A stretch of 64,000 nucleotides of DNA, from NCBI GenBank assembly GCA_963701375.1, contig CAVOZT010000004.1, positions 868,001 to 932,000 of the forward strand. The letters run 5' to 3'. Positions 50,671-59,391 of the stretch are shown piece after piece. Position 1 is the first letter of the stretch; the number at the start of each line of letters is the position of its first letter. Both the position numbers and the translations under genes were made by a program. The notes below the pieces were generated by a model. It was not told the DNA's origin. It was given only the letters and a program-made list of their open reading frames with translations, and did not search any database. The DNA is from CAVXTF01 sp963701375 (GTDB lineage Bacteria > Actinomycetota > Acidimicrobiia > Acidimicrobiales > CAVXTF01).

Positions 50671-52164
50671 ATGGCCAGGGTCCCTGCGGGGCGCGATCAT
50701 CGTGGTATCGACCAGCAAAGCGAAAAGAGGATGGGGACGCCGGTTCGTGCCCGGATTCCTCGATGGTGCCCATGCGAATCTGCCGGCGACCCCGGAGCCG
50801 AGGCTGCTGACGGCCCGTTGACCGGTGGTCGAGGCCCTTCGCTCGCCTGGAATGCTACGGACCGCGCCGACCGGCATTCGGGCCGGCACGGTCACGGCCA
50901 CTGGCGCGTACCACGTCGCGGCGGGAGGCTCCGACGCTCACGTGATGCAAGGTTGATAGCTGGCGTAGCCGAGGGCCTCTCGAAGAGAATCGGAATCGAC
51001 GTCACGATCATCCGGGTCGGTCTGGTGCTCTTCGGTCTGGCGAGCGGCACGGGTGTTGCTGCGTACGTGCTTGCGTGGCTCTTCGTTCCGGTCGAGGGCG
51101 AGGACGACAACATCGCCCAGCGCGCGCTCGACGATCGGCGCGGAATCGCCCTCGTACTCGGGCTGCTCCCCGTCCTCGTGGCAGTGTTCATTCTCGGCGC
51201 AGTCGTCGGGGTGGGTTGGATCGACTCGATCACCTGGGCAGCCGGTATCAGTGCGGCCGGTCTGATCCTCATTTGGCGCAACGCTCCCGAGGACGAGCGA
51301 GCCGTACTGGAAAAGCTCGCCCGACCGGTGATACAGCTCGCCGTGCCCGAGGGTCGCTCGTGGGCTCGGATCTCTGTACGGGCGGTTGTCGGTGCTGCTC
51401 TTCTGGCCGGCGGGATCGTCGCATTGCTCCTCGGTCACCCGAGCCACTCGCTCGTCAGGTCGCTCGGTGGGGTCGTCCTCGTGATAGCGGCGTTCGTCGT
51501 CGTATTCGGTCCATGGTGGCTCGGCGTGGCGCGAGATCTCGTGGTCGAGCGGCAGGCAAGAGCGCTCGCCGAGGAGCGAGCGAACATGGCGACAAGAGTT
51601 CACGACTCGGTGCTGCAGACGCTTGCACTCATCCAGAGGCGCGCCGACGACCCCCAGCAGGTAGCCAGGCTCGCGCGTGCGCAAGAGCGCGAGTTGCGTT
51701 CCTGGTTGTTCAACGGCGCAGTACCGGGATCTGCCGACGGCGACGACTCGACGATCAGTACCGGCGTGCAGCGAATACAGCGCGAGGTGGAAGCTGATCA
51801 CGGGATCACCGTCGAGGTCGTCACCGTCGGGGACTGCGAGCTCGACGACAACCTCCGCGAGCTGCTTGCTGCGGCAAGGGAGGCGACGGTCAACTCAGCG
51901 AAGTGGTCGGGTGCCGACGTGGTCTCGCTGTTCGCGGAGGTCGAACCGCGCGAAGTGTCCGTGTTCGTCCGGGACCGTGGAAAGGGCTTCGACCCCGGAT
52001 CCGTCCCCTCGGACCGCAAGGGTGTGTCCGAGTCCTTGTACGGGCGGATGAGCCGCCACGGAGGCACAGCTGACGTGAGGAGCTCGCCCGGCGAAGGCAC
52101 GGATGTCGCCTTGAAGATGCCAAGGCAACATGCGCGCAAGATGCGCCGCGCCGGCTCGATGTGA
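50671..52164 (+). CDS. PspC-domain sensor histidine kinase (NarL-type)
   Basis: A membrane kinase of up to 497 residues. A PspC domain (RRSRDARLIAGVAEGLSKRIGIDVTIIRV...LAWLFVPVEGED) is followed by helices near residues 170-300. The HisKA_3 box ANMATRVHDSVLQTLALIQRRA holds the phospho-acceptor His, and the HATPase has LLAAAREATVNSAKWSGA, VFVRDRGKGFDPG and GTADVRSSPGEGTDVALKMP. ATG 50671 has GGGGAG upstream, but residues 1-85 are Arg/Gly-rich and look non-globular, so the real start may be near 50900. It overlaps the response regulator start by 4 nt and should phosphorylate it. Confidence 0.86.
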   Translation: MARVPAGRDHRGIDQQSEKRMGTPVRARIPRWCPCESAGDPGAEAADGPLTGGRGPSLAWNATDRADRHSGRHGHGHWRVPRRGGRLRRSRDARLIAGVAEGLSKRIGIDVTIIRVGLVLFGLASGTGVAAYVLAWLFVPVEGEDDNIAQRALDDRRGIALVLGLLPVLVAVFILGAVVGVGWIDSITWAAGISAAGLILIWRNAPEDERAVLEKLARPVIQLAVPEGRSWARISVRAVVGAALLAGGIVALLLGHPSHSLVRSLGGVVLVIAAFVVVFGPWWLGVARDLVVERQARALAEERANMATRVHDSVLQTLALIQRRADDPQQVARLARAQERELRSWLFNGAVPGSADGDDSTISTGVQRIQREVEADHGITVEVVTVGDCELDDNLRELLAAAREATVNSAKWSGADVVSLFAEVEPREVSVFVRDRGKGFDPGSVPSDRKGVSESLYGRMSRHGGTADVRSSPGEGTDVALKMPRQHARKMRRAGSM

Positions 52165-52842
52165 GCGTGTCGAATTCCCCGAGCGGGGATGCCTCATTGC
52201 CACGGGTGTTTCTCGTGGACGATCACGAGCTTTTTCGAGCCGGCGTCAGAAACGAGCTCGGTTCGCGTGTCACGATCGTCGGCGAAGCAGACGACGTGGA
52301 GCCGGCGATCGAACTGATCTCCGAACGCAATCCCGATGTGGTGCTGCTCGACGTGCATCTTCCAGGTGGAGGGGGTCAGCTCGTAGTTGACGCTGTGAAG
52401 TCTGAGCACCCGGATGTCCGCTTCCTCGCGTTGTCGGTCTCGGATGCGCCCGAGGATGTGATCGCAGTGATACGTGCGGGTGCCCGCGGTTACGTGACGA
52501 AGACGATCTCAGGGCCCGAGCTCATCGATGCCGTGCAAAGAGTGGCAGGAGGAGACGCGGTCTTCTCACCCCGCCTCGCAGGGTTCGTCCTCGATGCGTT
52601 TGCCTCGATACCCGGGGGCTCGGGTAGCGAAATCTCGTTCGATCCGGAGCTCGACCAGCTCACGGCTCGCGAACGTGAGGTGATGAGGCTCATCGCGTGG
52701 GTACACCTACAAGGAGACAGCGGTCGAGCTTGCGATATCGATCAAGACGGTCGAGAGTCACATGTCGTCGGTGCTTCGAAAGCTCCAGCTCTCCACTCGG
52801 CACCAGCTCACCCGCTGGGCGAACGAACGCAGGCTGATCTAG
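52161..52842 (+). pseudogene. NarL/LuxR-family response regulator, frameshifted
   Basis: The receiver is intact: VFLVDDHELFRAGVRNEL, phospho-Asp in PDVVLLDVHLPGGGG, and the Lys in GYVTKTISGPELIDAV. The LuxR helix-turn-helix begins LTAREREVMRLIA, then breaks at 52694-52700. In the next frame GYTYKETAVELAISIKTVESHMSSVLRKLQLSTRHQLTRWANERRLI completes it to a stop at 52840-52842. A lost CG dinucleotide or one extra base explains it. It forms a two-component pair with the upstream PspC kinase, and its stop overlaps the convergent CrtI-like remnant. Confidence 0.88.
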
Positions 52843-53832
52843 AGGGCTAAACCTTGCAGGTCCGCGAGTGCGGATCGAGCTGCGCCAACCCCGGACATGC
52901 CGAGCACTCCTCCGCCCGGAGGTGTGGAGGCCGAGCACAGATAGTGACCCGGGATGCCGATCCGGTACGGGTTCCATCGAGGTGTAGGGCGGAAGATGGT
53001 CTGTCTCAACGTGGCGGACCCACCGTTGATTTGCCCTCCGACATAGTTGGGGTTGTAAGCCTCCATCCCCGAAGCAGTGACGGTTTCCCGCGCCAGTATC
53101 AGGTCGCGAAACCCGGGCGCGAACCGCTCGATCTCCGATTCGATCGCGTTCGTCATGTCCACATCGGAGGCACTGGGAACATGGCAGTAGGGCCCACAGC
53201 GCGTGGCAACCACGAGGAGCGCGCGTCGGGTCCACCACGGAAGGCTGGACGACAATGGAAAATGGACGTGAAGGGGTGACGGCCTTCCGATACCTCGGGG
53301 CATACGGAGGCCTGCAAGCTCGAGTGCCTAGCGCGGGGAGACGTCGAGCAGGACCATCCTCGAGGTCGGAAGGTCGTCGAGAGTTCGTATCCAACGGCCC
53401 GTCTGGATACTGCCTCCCAGAGACTCGAGCTCGGCCAACAGGGTCTCGACGATCCGCTGGCTTCCTCCTTCCACAACGGGCCAGCCGACCGAGTGGGCCG
53501 CCATTCCCATTAGCAGACCGAAGGACCCGGACAATGGAGCGGTGAGCGGCAACATCGCATCGGTGCCATGAGGGTCGGCAAGATGCGATCGAAGTCACGG
53601 ACCAGTGGAGAGAAGGTCCGCCGGTAGGCCGTCTCGTCCGGTCCGAGATCCTTAGCCGTCTCCTCGACGGTTCCGGTGTCAGGTCCGCCGGGCGGCAGCC
53701 TCCTCCAGGAGTAGGAGCACCCTCGACGACGTTGACGATCAAACCCGATCTCGCCAATGTCAAGGCAGCAGCGAGCCCGTTCGGTCCCGATCCGACGACG
53801 ACGGCGTCGGGAAACCTCATTGAGCGAAGCAT
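52839..53832 (-). pseudogene. Decayed CrtI-like NAD(P)/FAD-dependent oxidoreductase
   Basis: Pieces of a phytoene-dehydrogenase-like flavoprotein lie in order but in different frames: MRFPDAVVVGSGPNGLAAALTLARSGL...TPGGG, then DLGPDETAYRRTFSPLVRDFDRILPTLMAP, then AAHSVGWPVVEGGSQRIVETLLAELESLGG...SRMVLLDVSPR, then SRPFSIVVQPSVVDPTRAPRG, then CHVPSASDVDMTNAIESEIERFAPGFRDLILA...NPNYVGGQINGG...CSASTPPGGGVLGMSG. At least four frame changes are needed. Relatives are about 500 residues, but only some 330 codons fit here: segments after the first GGG and before the RPF block are missing. This is genuine decay, not only base-calling error. Confidence 0.8.
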
Positions 53833-53888
53833 TGCGGGGAGCCGGCCGATCGGATAGAAATCTCACATGGGTGCAATGGCGGTTCTCC

Positions 53889-54536
53889 GTGGCCGCGCGC
53901 CGACGGACCGAAAGAGACGCGCGACGACGCAGTCTCGGTCAGAATTTCCTTCTTCCGTGGCGGGCTGAACAGCTCGTACGCGACGCAGACCTGCGTCCCG
54001 GCGAGCTCGTCGTAGAGATCGGCGCCGGAACGGGGGCAATGACGGCTGCACTCGCTCACGCAGGTGCCGACGTGATCGCGGTCGAGGTTGATCCTGTCTG
54101 GGCCGAACGGCTGAAGGTGATGGCGGGGAAAGCCGCGCCTGGTCGGATTCAGGTCGCAGAGGCCGATTTTCTGTCCTACCGGCTTCCGACACGACCGTTC
54201 CGCGTGGTCGGCAACCTTCCATTCGGGAGGACGACTGCCATCCTGCATCGCCTGCTCGACGACCCGGCGATCTCTATGCAACGAGCTGATCTGGTCGTGC
54301 AGCACGAAGTGGCGCGCAAGCGTGCCGCGATACCGCCGTCGACGCTGTTGTCGACCGTTTGGGCGCCCTGGTGGGTGATGCGGTGCGGCCCGCGGGTGTC
54401 CGGGGAGGGATTCCGGCCCGTGCCGCGAGCCGACGGTGGTGTTCTCGTCGTCACCAGGCGCGAGCCACCCCTTCTGCCTACTCACTTGGCCGCACCGTAC
54501 GCGAGGTTCATAAGAGAGAACTGGCCTTTTCAGTGA
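53889..54536 (+). CDS. Erm-like rRNA adenine N6-methyltransferase
   Basis: About 215 residues of the KsgA/Erm superfamily. It starts ARRRTERDARRRSLGQNFLLP, the Arg-rich leader and LGQNFL box of Erm proteins. Motif I is ELVVEIGAGTGAMTAALAHAGADVIAVEVDP, motif IV FRVVGNLPFGRTTAILHRLL (N-L-P-F), and motif X-like DLVVQHEVARKRA. The short C-terminal part lacks the full KsgA extension, favouring an Erm(37)/Erm(MT)-like enzyme acting on 23S rRNA near A2058. KsgA cannot be wholly excluded. GTG 53889 is the chosen start; the longer frame to 53757 is antisense to the decayed gene. Confidence 0.82.
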   Translation: MAARRRTERDARRRSLGQNFLLPWRAEQLVRDADLRPGELVVEIGAGTGAMTAALAHAGADVIAVEVDPVWAERLKVMAGKAAPGRIQVAEADFLSYRLPTRPFRVVGNLPFGRTTAILHRLLDDPAISMQRADLVVQHEVARKRAAIPPSTLLSTVWAPWWVMRCGPRVSGEGFRPVPRADGGVLVVTRREPPLLPTHLAAPYARFIRENWPFQ

Positions 54537-54592
54537 TGCACTCCGTCGTGCTGTCGTTGGTGTGGACGGAGGGGGACTAGCGTCGTCGCTCC

Positions 54593-56016
54593 ATGCCCGA
54601 CTCCGCCGTTGCGACCGCATACCGGTCCGCCTTGGAAGTCATAGCCGCCGCTGAACCTGATGTCGCCGATGCGATCGCAGGCGAGCTCGGCTCCCAACGC
54701 CGTCAGCTGAAGCTCATAGCCTCCGAGAACTACGCCTCGCCTGCGGTGTTGCTGGCGATGGGTAACTGGCTGTCGGACAAGTACGCAGAAGGAACTCCCG
54801 GGCACCGCTTGTATGCGGGCTGCGAGATGGTCACCGCGTAGAGAGGCTTGCCTGCGACCACGCAACTGCGCTGTTCGGAGCCGATCACGCCTACGTCCAG
54901 CCACACTCTGGGATCGACGCCAACCTGGTGGCCTACTGGGCGATTCTTGGATACCGCGTCGAGCTTCCGGCGCTGGAAGAAGCCGGCGTCAACCACGTGA
55001 ACGATCTGGACGCACCGAGCTGGGACCGCCTACGCGATCACCTGCATTCGAAGCGCATGATGGGAATGGCGCTAGATGCTGGCGGGCACCTGACTCACGG
55101 GTTCAGGCCGAACATCTCGGGAAAGCTCTTCGACCAGGCGAGCTACGGGGTCGACCCGGATACCGGATTGCTCGACTATTCGGCCATAGCCGCACAGGCG
55201 CGGGAGTTCCGACCACTCGTGATCGTCGCGGGATACTCGGCGTATCCCAGGAATCCCAACTTCGCCAATCTGGCGGAGATAGCACACGAAGTCGGGGCCA
55301 CGTTCATGGTGGACATGGCACACTTCGCCGGCCTTGTGGCAGGAAACGTCTTGACGGGTGACCTCGACCCGGTCCCGAATGCCGACGTCGTGACGTCCAC
55401 GACCCACAAGTCTCTCCGAGGTCCTCGCGGCGGAATCGTTCTCTGCACCGACGAGTACGCCCCGTATGTGGACAAGGGTTGCCCGATGGTGCTCGGCGGC
55501 CCGCTTCCCCATGTGATGGCGTCCAAGGCCGTAGCCCTGGCCGAGGCCCGCCGTCCTTCGTTCGCCTCGTACGCCTCGTCGATCGTCGCCAACGCGCGCG
55601 CTCTCGCAGAGGGGTTGCTGCGGAGGGGGACGCGCCTCGTTACCGGTGGGACGGACAACCACCTGGTTCTGATGGACGTCGCCACGAGCTTCGGACTCAC
55701 CGGCAGGCAGGCCGAGTCAGCACTTCTCGACGCCGGCGTCGTAACCAATCGGAACTCGGTGCCCGGGGACGTCAACGGTGCGTGGTACACCTCGGGCGTC
55801 AGGCTCGGGACACCGGCGCTCACCACTCTCGGGTTCGGACCAGATGAGCTCGACGAGGTTGCGGAGATCATCGTAAGGGTCCTCCGTGCGACAACGCCCG
55901 CCTCCCCGACGGCAAGAGCGAAGTACGACCTCGATCCGCTTGTCGCCGAATCGTGCAGGAAGGAGTGTGCGGGCCTGCTCGGGAGACACCCGCTCTATCC
56001 GGAAATCGAGCTTTGA
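54593..56016 (+). pseudogene. glyA: Serine hydroxymethyltransferase, frameshifted
   Basis: ATG 54593 opens AVATAYRSALEVIAAAEPDVADAIAGELGSQRRQLKLIASENYASPAVLLAMGNWLSDKYAEGTPGHRLYAGCEMV. A one-base shift at about 54831-54838 leads to VERLACDHATALFGADHAYVQPHSGIDANLVAYWAIL. The PLP Lys is in VTSTTHKSLRGPRGG, and the frame ends PLYPEIEL. In all about 474 residues, the length of the long actinobacterial GlyA type. It converts serine and tetrahydrofolate to glycine and methylene-tetrahydrofolate. As an essential housekeeping gene, the break is best explained as a sequence error unless another glyA copy exists. Confidence 0.9.
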
Positions 56017-56093
56017 CGGGCGGCAAGCAGGGGCCCGCATTAGCTTGTTCGGGTCGTCCGAGATTCCGAACGACCGCGCGGAGCCATGGCTAA

Positions 56094-57293
56094 GTGAACG
56101 ATCCTCGCTGGGGACGGGGAACCCGTCTTTTGAGCGCATTGACCGGCATCGTCGCAGCCGTCGCGATCGTGCTGGCGACCGGCGTCCCGGCGGGTGACGG
56201 CACCCTCGAGCTGGCAGTGATGAACAGATCCGCGAAATCGGCAGGGGTATTCAACGCCCTGGTCCGCATGCTCGCCGAGCAGGTCGAACAGCCACCGGCG
56301 ACGACCACACCTGACGCTCCTGGGATCGAGATCGCCGGATCTCACAGGTTCGACATGCCGGATCCGTTCATCTTGTCGTCCGGCGGGAAGTACTACCTCT
56401 ACCTTTCGAATGCTTTCGGTGACCGTACGAACAGCAACGTGCCCGTTCTCGTCGGTAAGCCAGGGCACTGGAGCTCGATATCCGACGCTCTGCCGATCGT
56501 TCCGATCTGGGCTCGTTCGACATCTGACCGCGCGAACGTGTGGGACCCCTACGTCGTGCACCTCGAAGGCCGGTACATCATGTACTTCTCGCCGTCGTTG
56601 CTCGTCGATCCCAATCCCGAAAGTCCGACACACTGCATTGGTGTCGCCGTGTCGATCGCGCCGCAAGGACCGTTCGTGCCGTTCGGAGACGCACCTCTCA
56701 TATGCCAGACCGCGCTAGGCGGGGACATCGACGCCCAGCTTTTCGTCGATCCTTACGGCCCGAACGGAAAGGCTCATCCCAACTATCTGATTTGGAAGTC
56801 CGACAACAACAATCTCCCCGGCTCGGGTCCGACGACGATCTGGGCTGCCCCGGTGTCGAACGACGGATTCACGTTGACAGGGAAGGGTGTGCCCATATTC
56901 ACCCCGAGCCTTCCTTGGGAGAAACCGATACTGGAGGCGCCACAGATGGCGCTCGCTCCGAACGGTATTGCGTGGCTTTTCTTCTCGGGCGGTACCAGCT
57001 TCTACAACGCCCGGTATGCCATGGGGGCTGCCAAATGCAATGGCCCTCTGGGCAAGTGCCGCGACACGTTGGCCGCGCCTCTCATCGCCTCTAACGCTCA
57101 GGGCGCAGGACCCGGTGAGGAAACCGTCTTCGTCGGCCCGGACGGCAGTACTTGGCTGCTCTACAACCCCTGGCACGACGACGAGGCCTGGCGTTGGTTC
57201 CGGCCGGTTGAAGCTGCGCGCATCGGGTGGGATGCACGAGGTCCGTACGTCGCCGAGGCTGGTCGATTTCCTGCTCCTGCCTCAGCGGGGTAA
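56094..57293 (+). CDS. GH43-like (five-bladed propeller) secreted or membrane-anchored glycosidase
   Basis: A 399-residue protein with an uncleaved-looking N-terminal helix (LLSALTGIVAAVAIVLATGVPAG). The propeller shows the GH43 catalytic pattern: Asp in FDMPDPFILSSGGKYYLYLS, Asp in ANVWDPYVVHLEGRYIMYFS, and Glu in EKPILEAPQMALAPNGIAWLFFS. A blade-closing YNPWHDDEAWRWFRPVEAARIGWD is near the end. It likely cleaves arabinose- or xylose-containing glycans outside the cell. GTG start 56094. The 3' end overlaps the convergent permease gene by 133 nt, which is long and worth checking. Confidence 0.82.
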   Translation: MNDPRWGRGTRLLSALTGIVAAVAIVLATGVPAGDGTLELAVMNRSAKSAGVFNALVRMLAEQVEQPPATTTPDAPGIEIAGSHRFDMPDPFILSSGGKYYLYLSNAFGDRTNSNVPVLVGKPGHWSSISDALPIVPIWARSTSDRANVWDPYVVHLEGRYIMYFSPSLLVDPNPESPTHCIGVAVSIAPQGPFVPFGDAPLICQTALGGDIDAQLFVDPYGPNGKAHPNYLIWKSDNNNLPGSGPTTIWAAPVSNDGFTLTGKGVPIFTPSLPWEKPILEAPQMALAPNGIAWLFFSGGTSFYNARYAMGAAKCNGPLGKCRDTLAAPLIASNAQGAGPGEETVFVGPDGSTWLLYNPWHDDEAWRWFRPVEAARIGWDARGPYVAEAGRFPAPASAG

Positions 57294-58198
57294 GACCCCA
57301 GAGGGCCGCGCTCTTCGAGAACCGGCTCCGCCTTCTCGGCGGAGGCTCCCTGGACGAGATCACTCCGGCTGAGCAGGACCACGCCGCCCACCAACATCAG
57401 CAGTGCAAGTGACTCTCCGAAGAGCTGGAGTGGGTCGTGGCGGATCGTGTCCTTGAAGAGAAAGACCCCGAGAAGGCTTGCTACCAATGGATCGACGATC
57501 GTCAGGCTCGGCTGTGACGCGGCCAGGGGGCCTGCCTGAAATGCGTGAGACAACAAGAAGAACGCGCCCGCTCCGGTCACGAGCAGAACGTAAGGCGACG
57601 AGTTCGTGAACACCGCGTAGGGCCCGCCTGCGAGGTGCGAACTCAGCTCTTTGACGACCGCCGCAACGAAGCCGAACGCAATACCGGCGGCCGTCGCCAG
57701 CAGGGCGGCCTGCCGCGCCGGGGACGGCGGGTTGCCGGAGCTCAACCGTATCTGCGCCAAGGTCCAGAAGAGCGCCGCCGCGGCAACTGTGCATATGCCG
57801 GCCATCAGCCAAACAGCCACTGGGGCGTTGTGAGCGCGATCCTGCGGGCGGGCGATGCCGAGAAACACCGCAAGCCCGATTGCCATCGCGGTCGCGGCGA
57901 TCCAATCGCGTCTTTGCACCCGTCGCGGAGACCGAACAGCCAGGAAGGCGAACACCAGCAGAAGTTCCGCGGCAATCACTGGCTGGACCACGCTGAGGCT
58001 GCTCACGCGCAAAGCGGCAAGCTGGAAGCCGAACCCCAGAATCATGCACAGGATCCCCATGAACCAGATCGGCTTTCGGATCAATGCACTGATCAACTTC
58101 AGGCTCAGGGATAGCTCGGCGGACTCGGCCGCGGCCGCGAACCGCTGGGTCACCGACGCGGACGCCGTGAACAAGCTCGCCACCAGGGCCAGCACCAC
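57161..58198 (-). CDS. EamA/DMT-family permease
   Basis: A 345-residue protein with about nine or ten helices, beginning MVLALVASLFTASASVTQRFAAA and containing the DMT features LGFGFQLAALRVSSLSVVQPVIAAELLLVF and SQPSLTIVDPLVASLLGVFLFKDTI. The last 55 residues are a hydrophilic tail; 44 of its codons are antisense to the GH43-like gene, so the tail may be shorter in reality. Substrate unknown. Relatives in actinobacteria are annotated as DMT transporters, some near multidrug exporters. Confidence 0.83.
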   Translation of the reverse strand: MVLALVASLFTASASVTQRFAAAAESAELSLSLKLISALIRKPIWFMGILCMILGFGFQLAALRVSSLSVVQPVIAAELLLVFAFLAVRSPRRVQRRDWIAATAMAIGLAVFLGIARPQDRAHNAPVAVWLMAGICTVAAAALFWTLAQIRLSSGNPPSPARQAALLATAAGIAFGFVAAVVKELSSHLAGGPYAVFTNSSPYVLLVTGAGAFFLLSHAFQAGPLAASQPSLTIVDPLVASLLGVFLFKDTIRHDPLQLFGESLALLMLVGGVVLLSRSDLVQGASAEKAEPVLEERGPLGSYPAEAGAGNRPASATYGPRASHPMRAASTGRNQRQASSSCQGL

Positions 58199-58357
58199 CC
58201 CGTCGATCCCGGCTCGTCCGTCTCATCTGCGTACCCACCGATCGCTCCGAAGGACCGACCACTCAGGCCAGCTCTGCTCGGCAGGTCCTTCAACCCGCGG
58301 CGCTCAGGATCGATTCCCCGCCTAACCGACCTGTCAGGAAGCGCGGGCTTAGAAGCG

Positions 58358-59353
58358 CTATGGGGTCGGGATCGTTCCAGACGCGAGATCGGGAAAGACC
58401 CTGCCCACCTTCGCCAATATGTATTGGCCGTACGTACCCTCGAATCCGTGAACGCTCGTGTGGTCCCATCGGCGGGCAGCTTTGTCGTCAACCGGGCGGT
58501 CAACGATCGGCAGCTTCTCGACCATTGCATCCCACGAGGGATCGAGGAAGAACGGAAACGACAGGCGGTCGCCGCTTCCCGCGTTGCGTACGCGGTGTGG
58601 CGTCGATCGGTACCGACCCCCCGTGAGTCGCTCGAGCATGTCGCCCAGGTTGCAGACGAGCGTGCCGGGTCGTGGATCAACGTCGATCCAGCCGTGCGGA
58701 GTCTCGATCTGCAGTCCTCCCGATTCGTCCTGGGCGAGGATCGTCAACAAGCCGTAGTCCGTGTGCTCCCCGACGCTCCATCGCTCCGATCGCTGCGGAG
58801 ACATCGGTGGATACCGAAAGATGCGGAACAGAACCAGGGGGTCTCTCGTGAGGTTTTCGGCGAACCACGAAGGGACAAGGCCTAGAGCACGGGCGATTCC
58901 GGAAAGCACGGACTGACCCACACGAGTCATGGCTTCCATGTATTCGAGGACGGCGCTTCGAAGCTCTTTGGGATTTTCGGGAAAGAGATTGCGTCCGTGC
59001 AGCGGAGTTCGGGCGAGGACGCGAGGATGCACCGGGGAGAGTTCGGCTCCGAAATACAGACCTTCCTTTTCGTCGGGGATACCGGAAGTGAGCTCCCCGC
59101 CCACGGGAAACCATCCCCTCCAGGCTCTCCCTGCGTGCACCATAGCGATTGCGGCTTTCTCGGCTTCAGGCCTGGCGAAAAAGTCGCGAGCGAGGGCGTC
59201 GAGACGTTCTTGCAACAGTGGATCGACGTCGTGGTAGACCAGGTAGAAGAACCCCCATTCTCTGCACGCTCGATCAATCGCGACAGCTACGGACTCGGAG
59301 CCTTCACCGCCGCGATCCAGATGCCGGATGTCGATCTCAGGAACGGCACTCAT
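58358..59353 (-). CDS. Isopenicillin N synthase-like 2-oxoglutarate/Fe(II) oxygenase
   Basis: A 331-residue member of the IPNS/2OG oxygenase family. It starts VPEIDIRHLDRGGEGSESVAVAIDRACREWGFFYLVYHDV, typical of the DIOX_N domain. The iron-binding triad is HTDYGLL (HxD) and the later His in YRSTPHRVRNAGSGDRLSFPFFLDP, with RLS as the 2-oxoglutarate-binding RxS. It could hydroxylate, epoxidise or close rings on small molecules; the substrate is unknown. It stands alone on the minus strand. Confidence 0.92.
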   Translation of the reverse strand: MSAVPEIDIRHLDRGGEGSESVAVAIDRACREWGFFYLVYHDVDPLLQERLDALARDFFARPEAEKAAIAMVHAGRAWRGWFPVGGELTSGIPDEKEGLYFGAELSPVHPRVLARTPLHGRNLFPENPKELRSAVLEYMEAMTRVGQSVLSGIARALGLVPSWFAENLTRDPLVLFRIFRYPPMSPQRSERWSVGEHTDYGLLTILAQDESGGLQIETPHGWIDVDPRPGTLVCNLGDMLERLTGGRYRSTPHRVRNAGSGDRLSFPFFLDPSWDAMVEKLPIVDRPVDDKAARRWDHTSVHGFEGTYGQYILAKVGRVFPDLASGTIPTP

Positions 59354-59391
59354 CGTCCACGCAAGGGTATAGGTTGCGTTACGGTCACGAG

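Noticed and set aside
51075..51797. A 240-codon plus-strand Arg-rich frame
   Set aside because: Lies inside the PspC kinase in another frame; composition is typical of a +1 shadow in GC-rich DNA.
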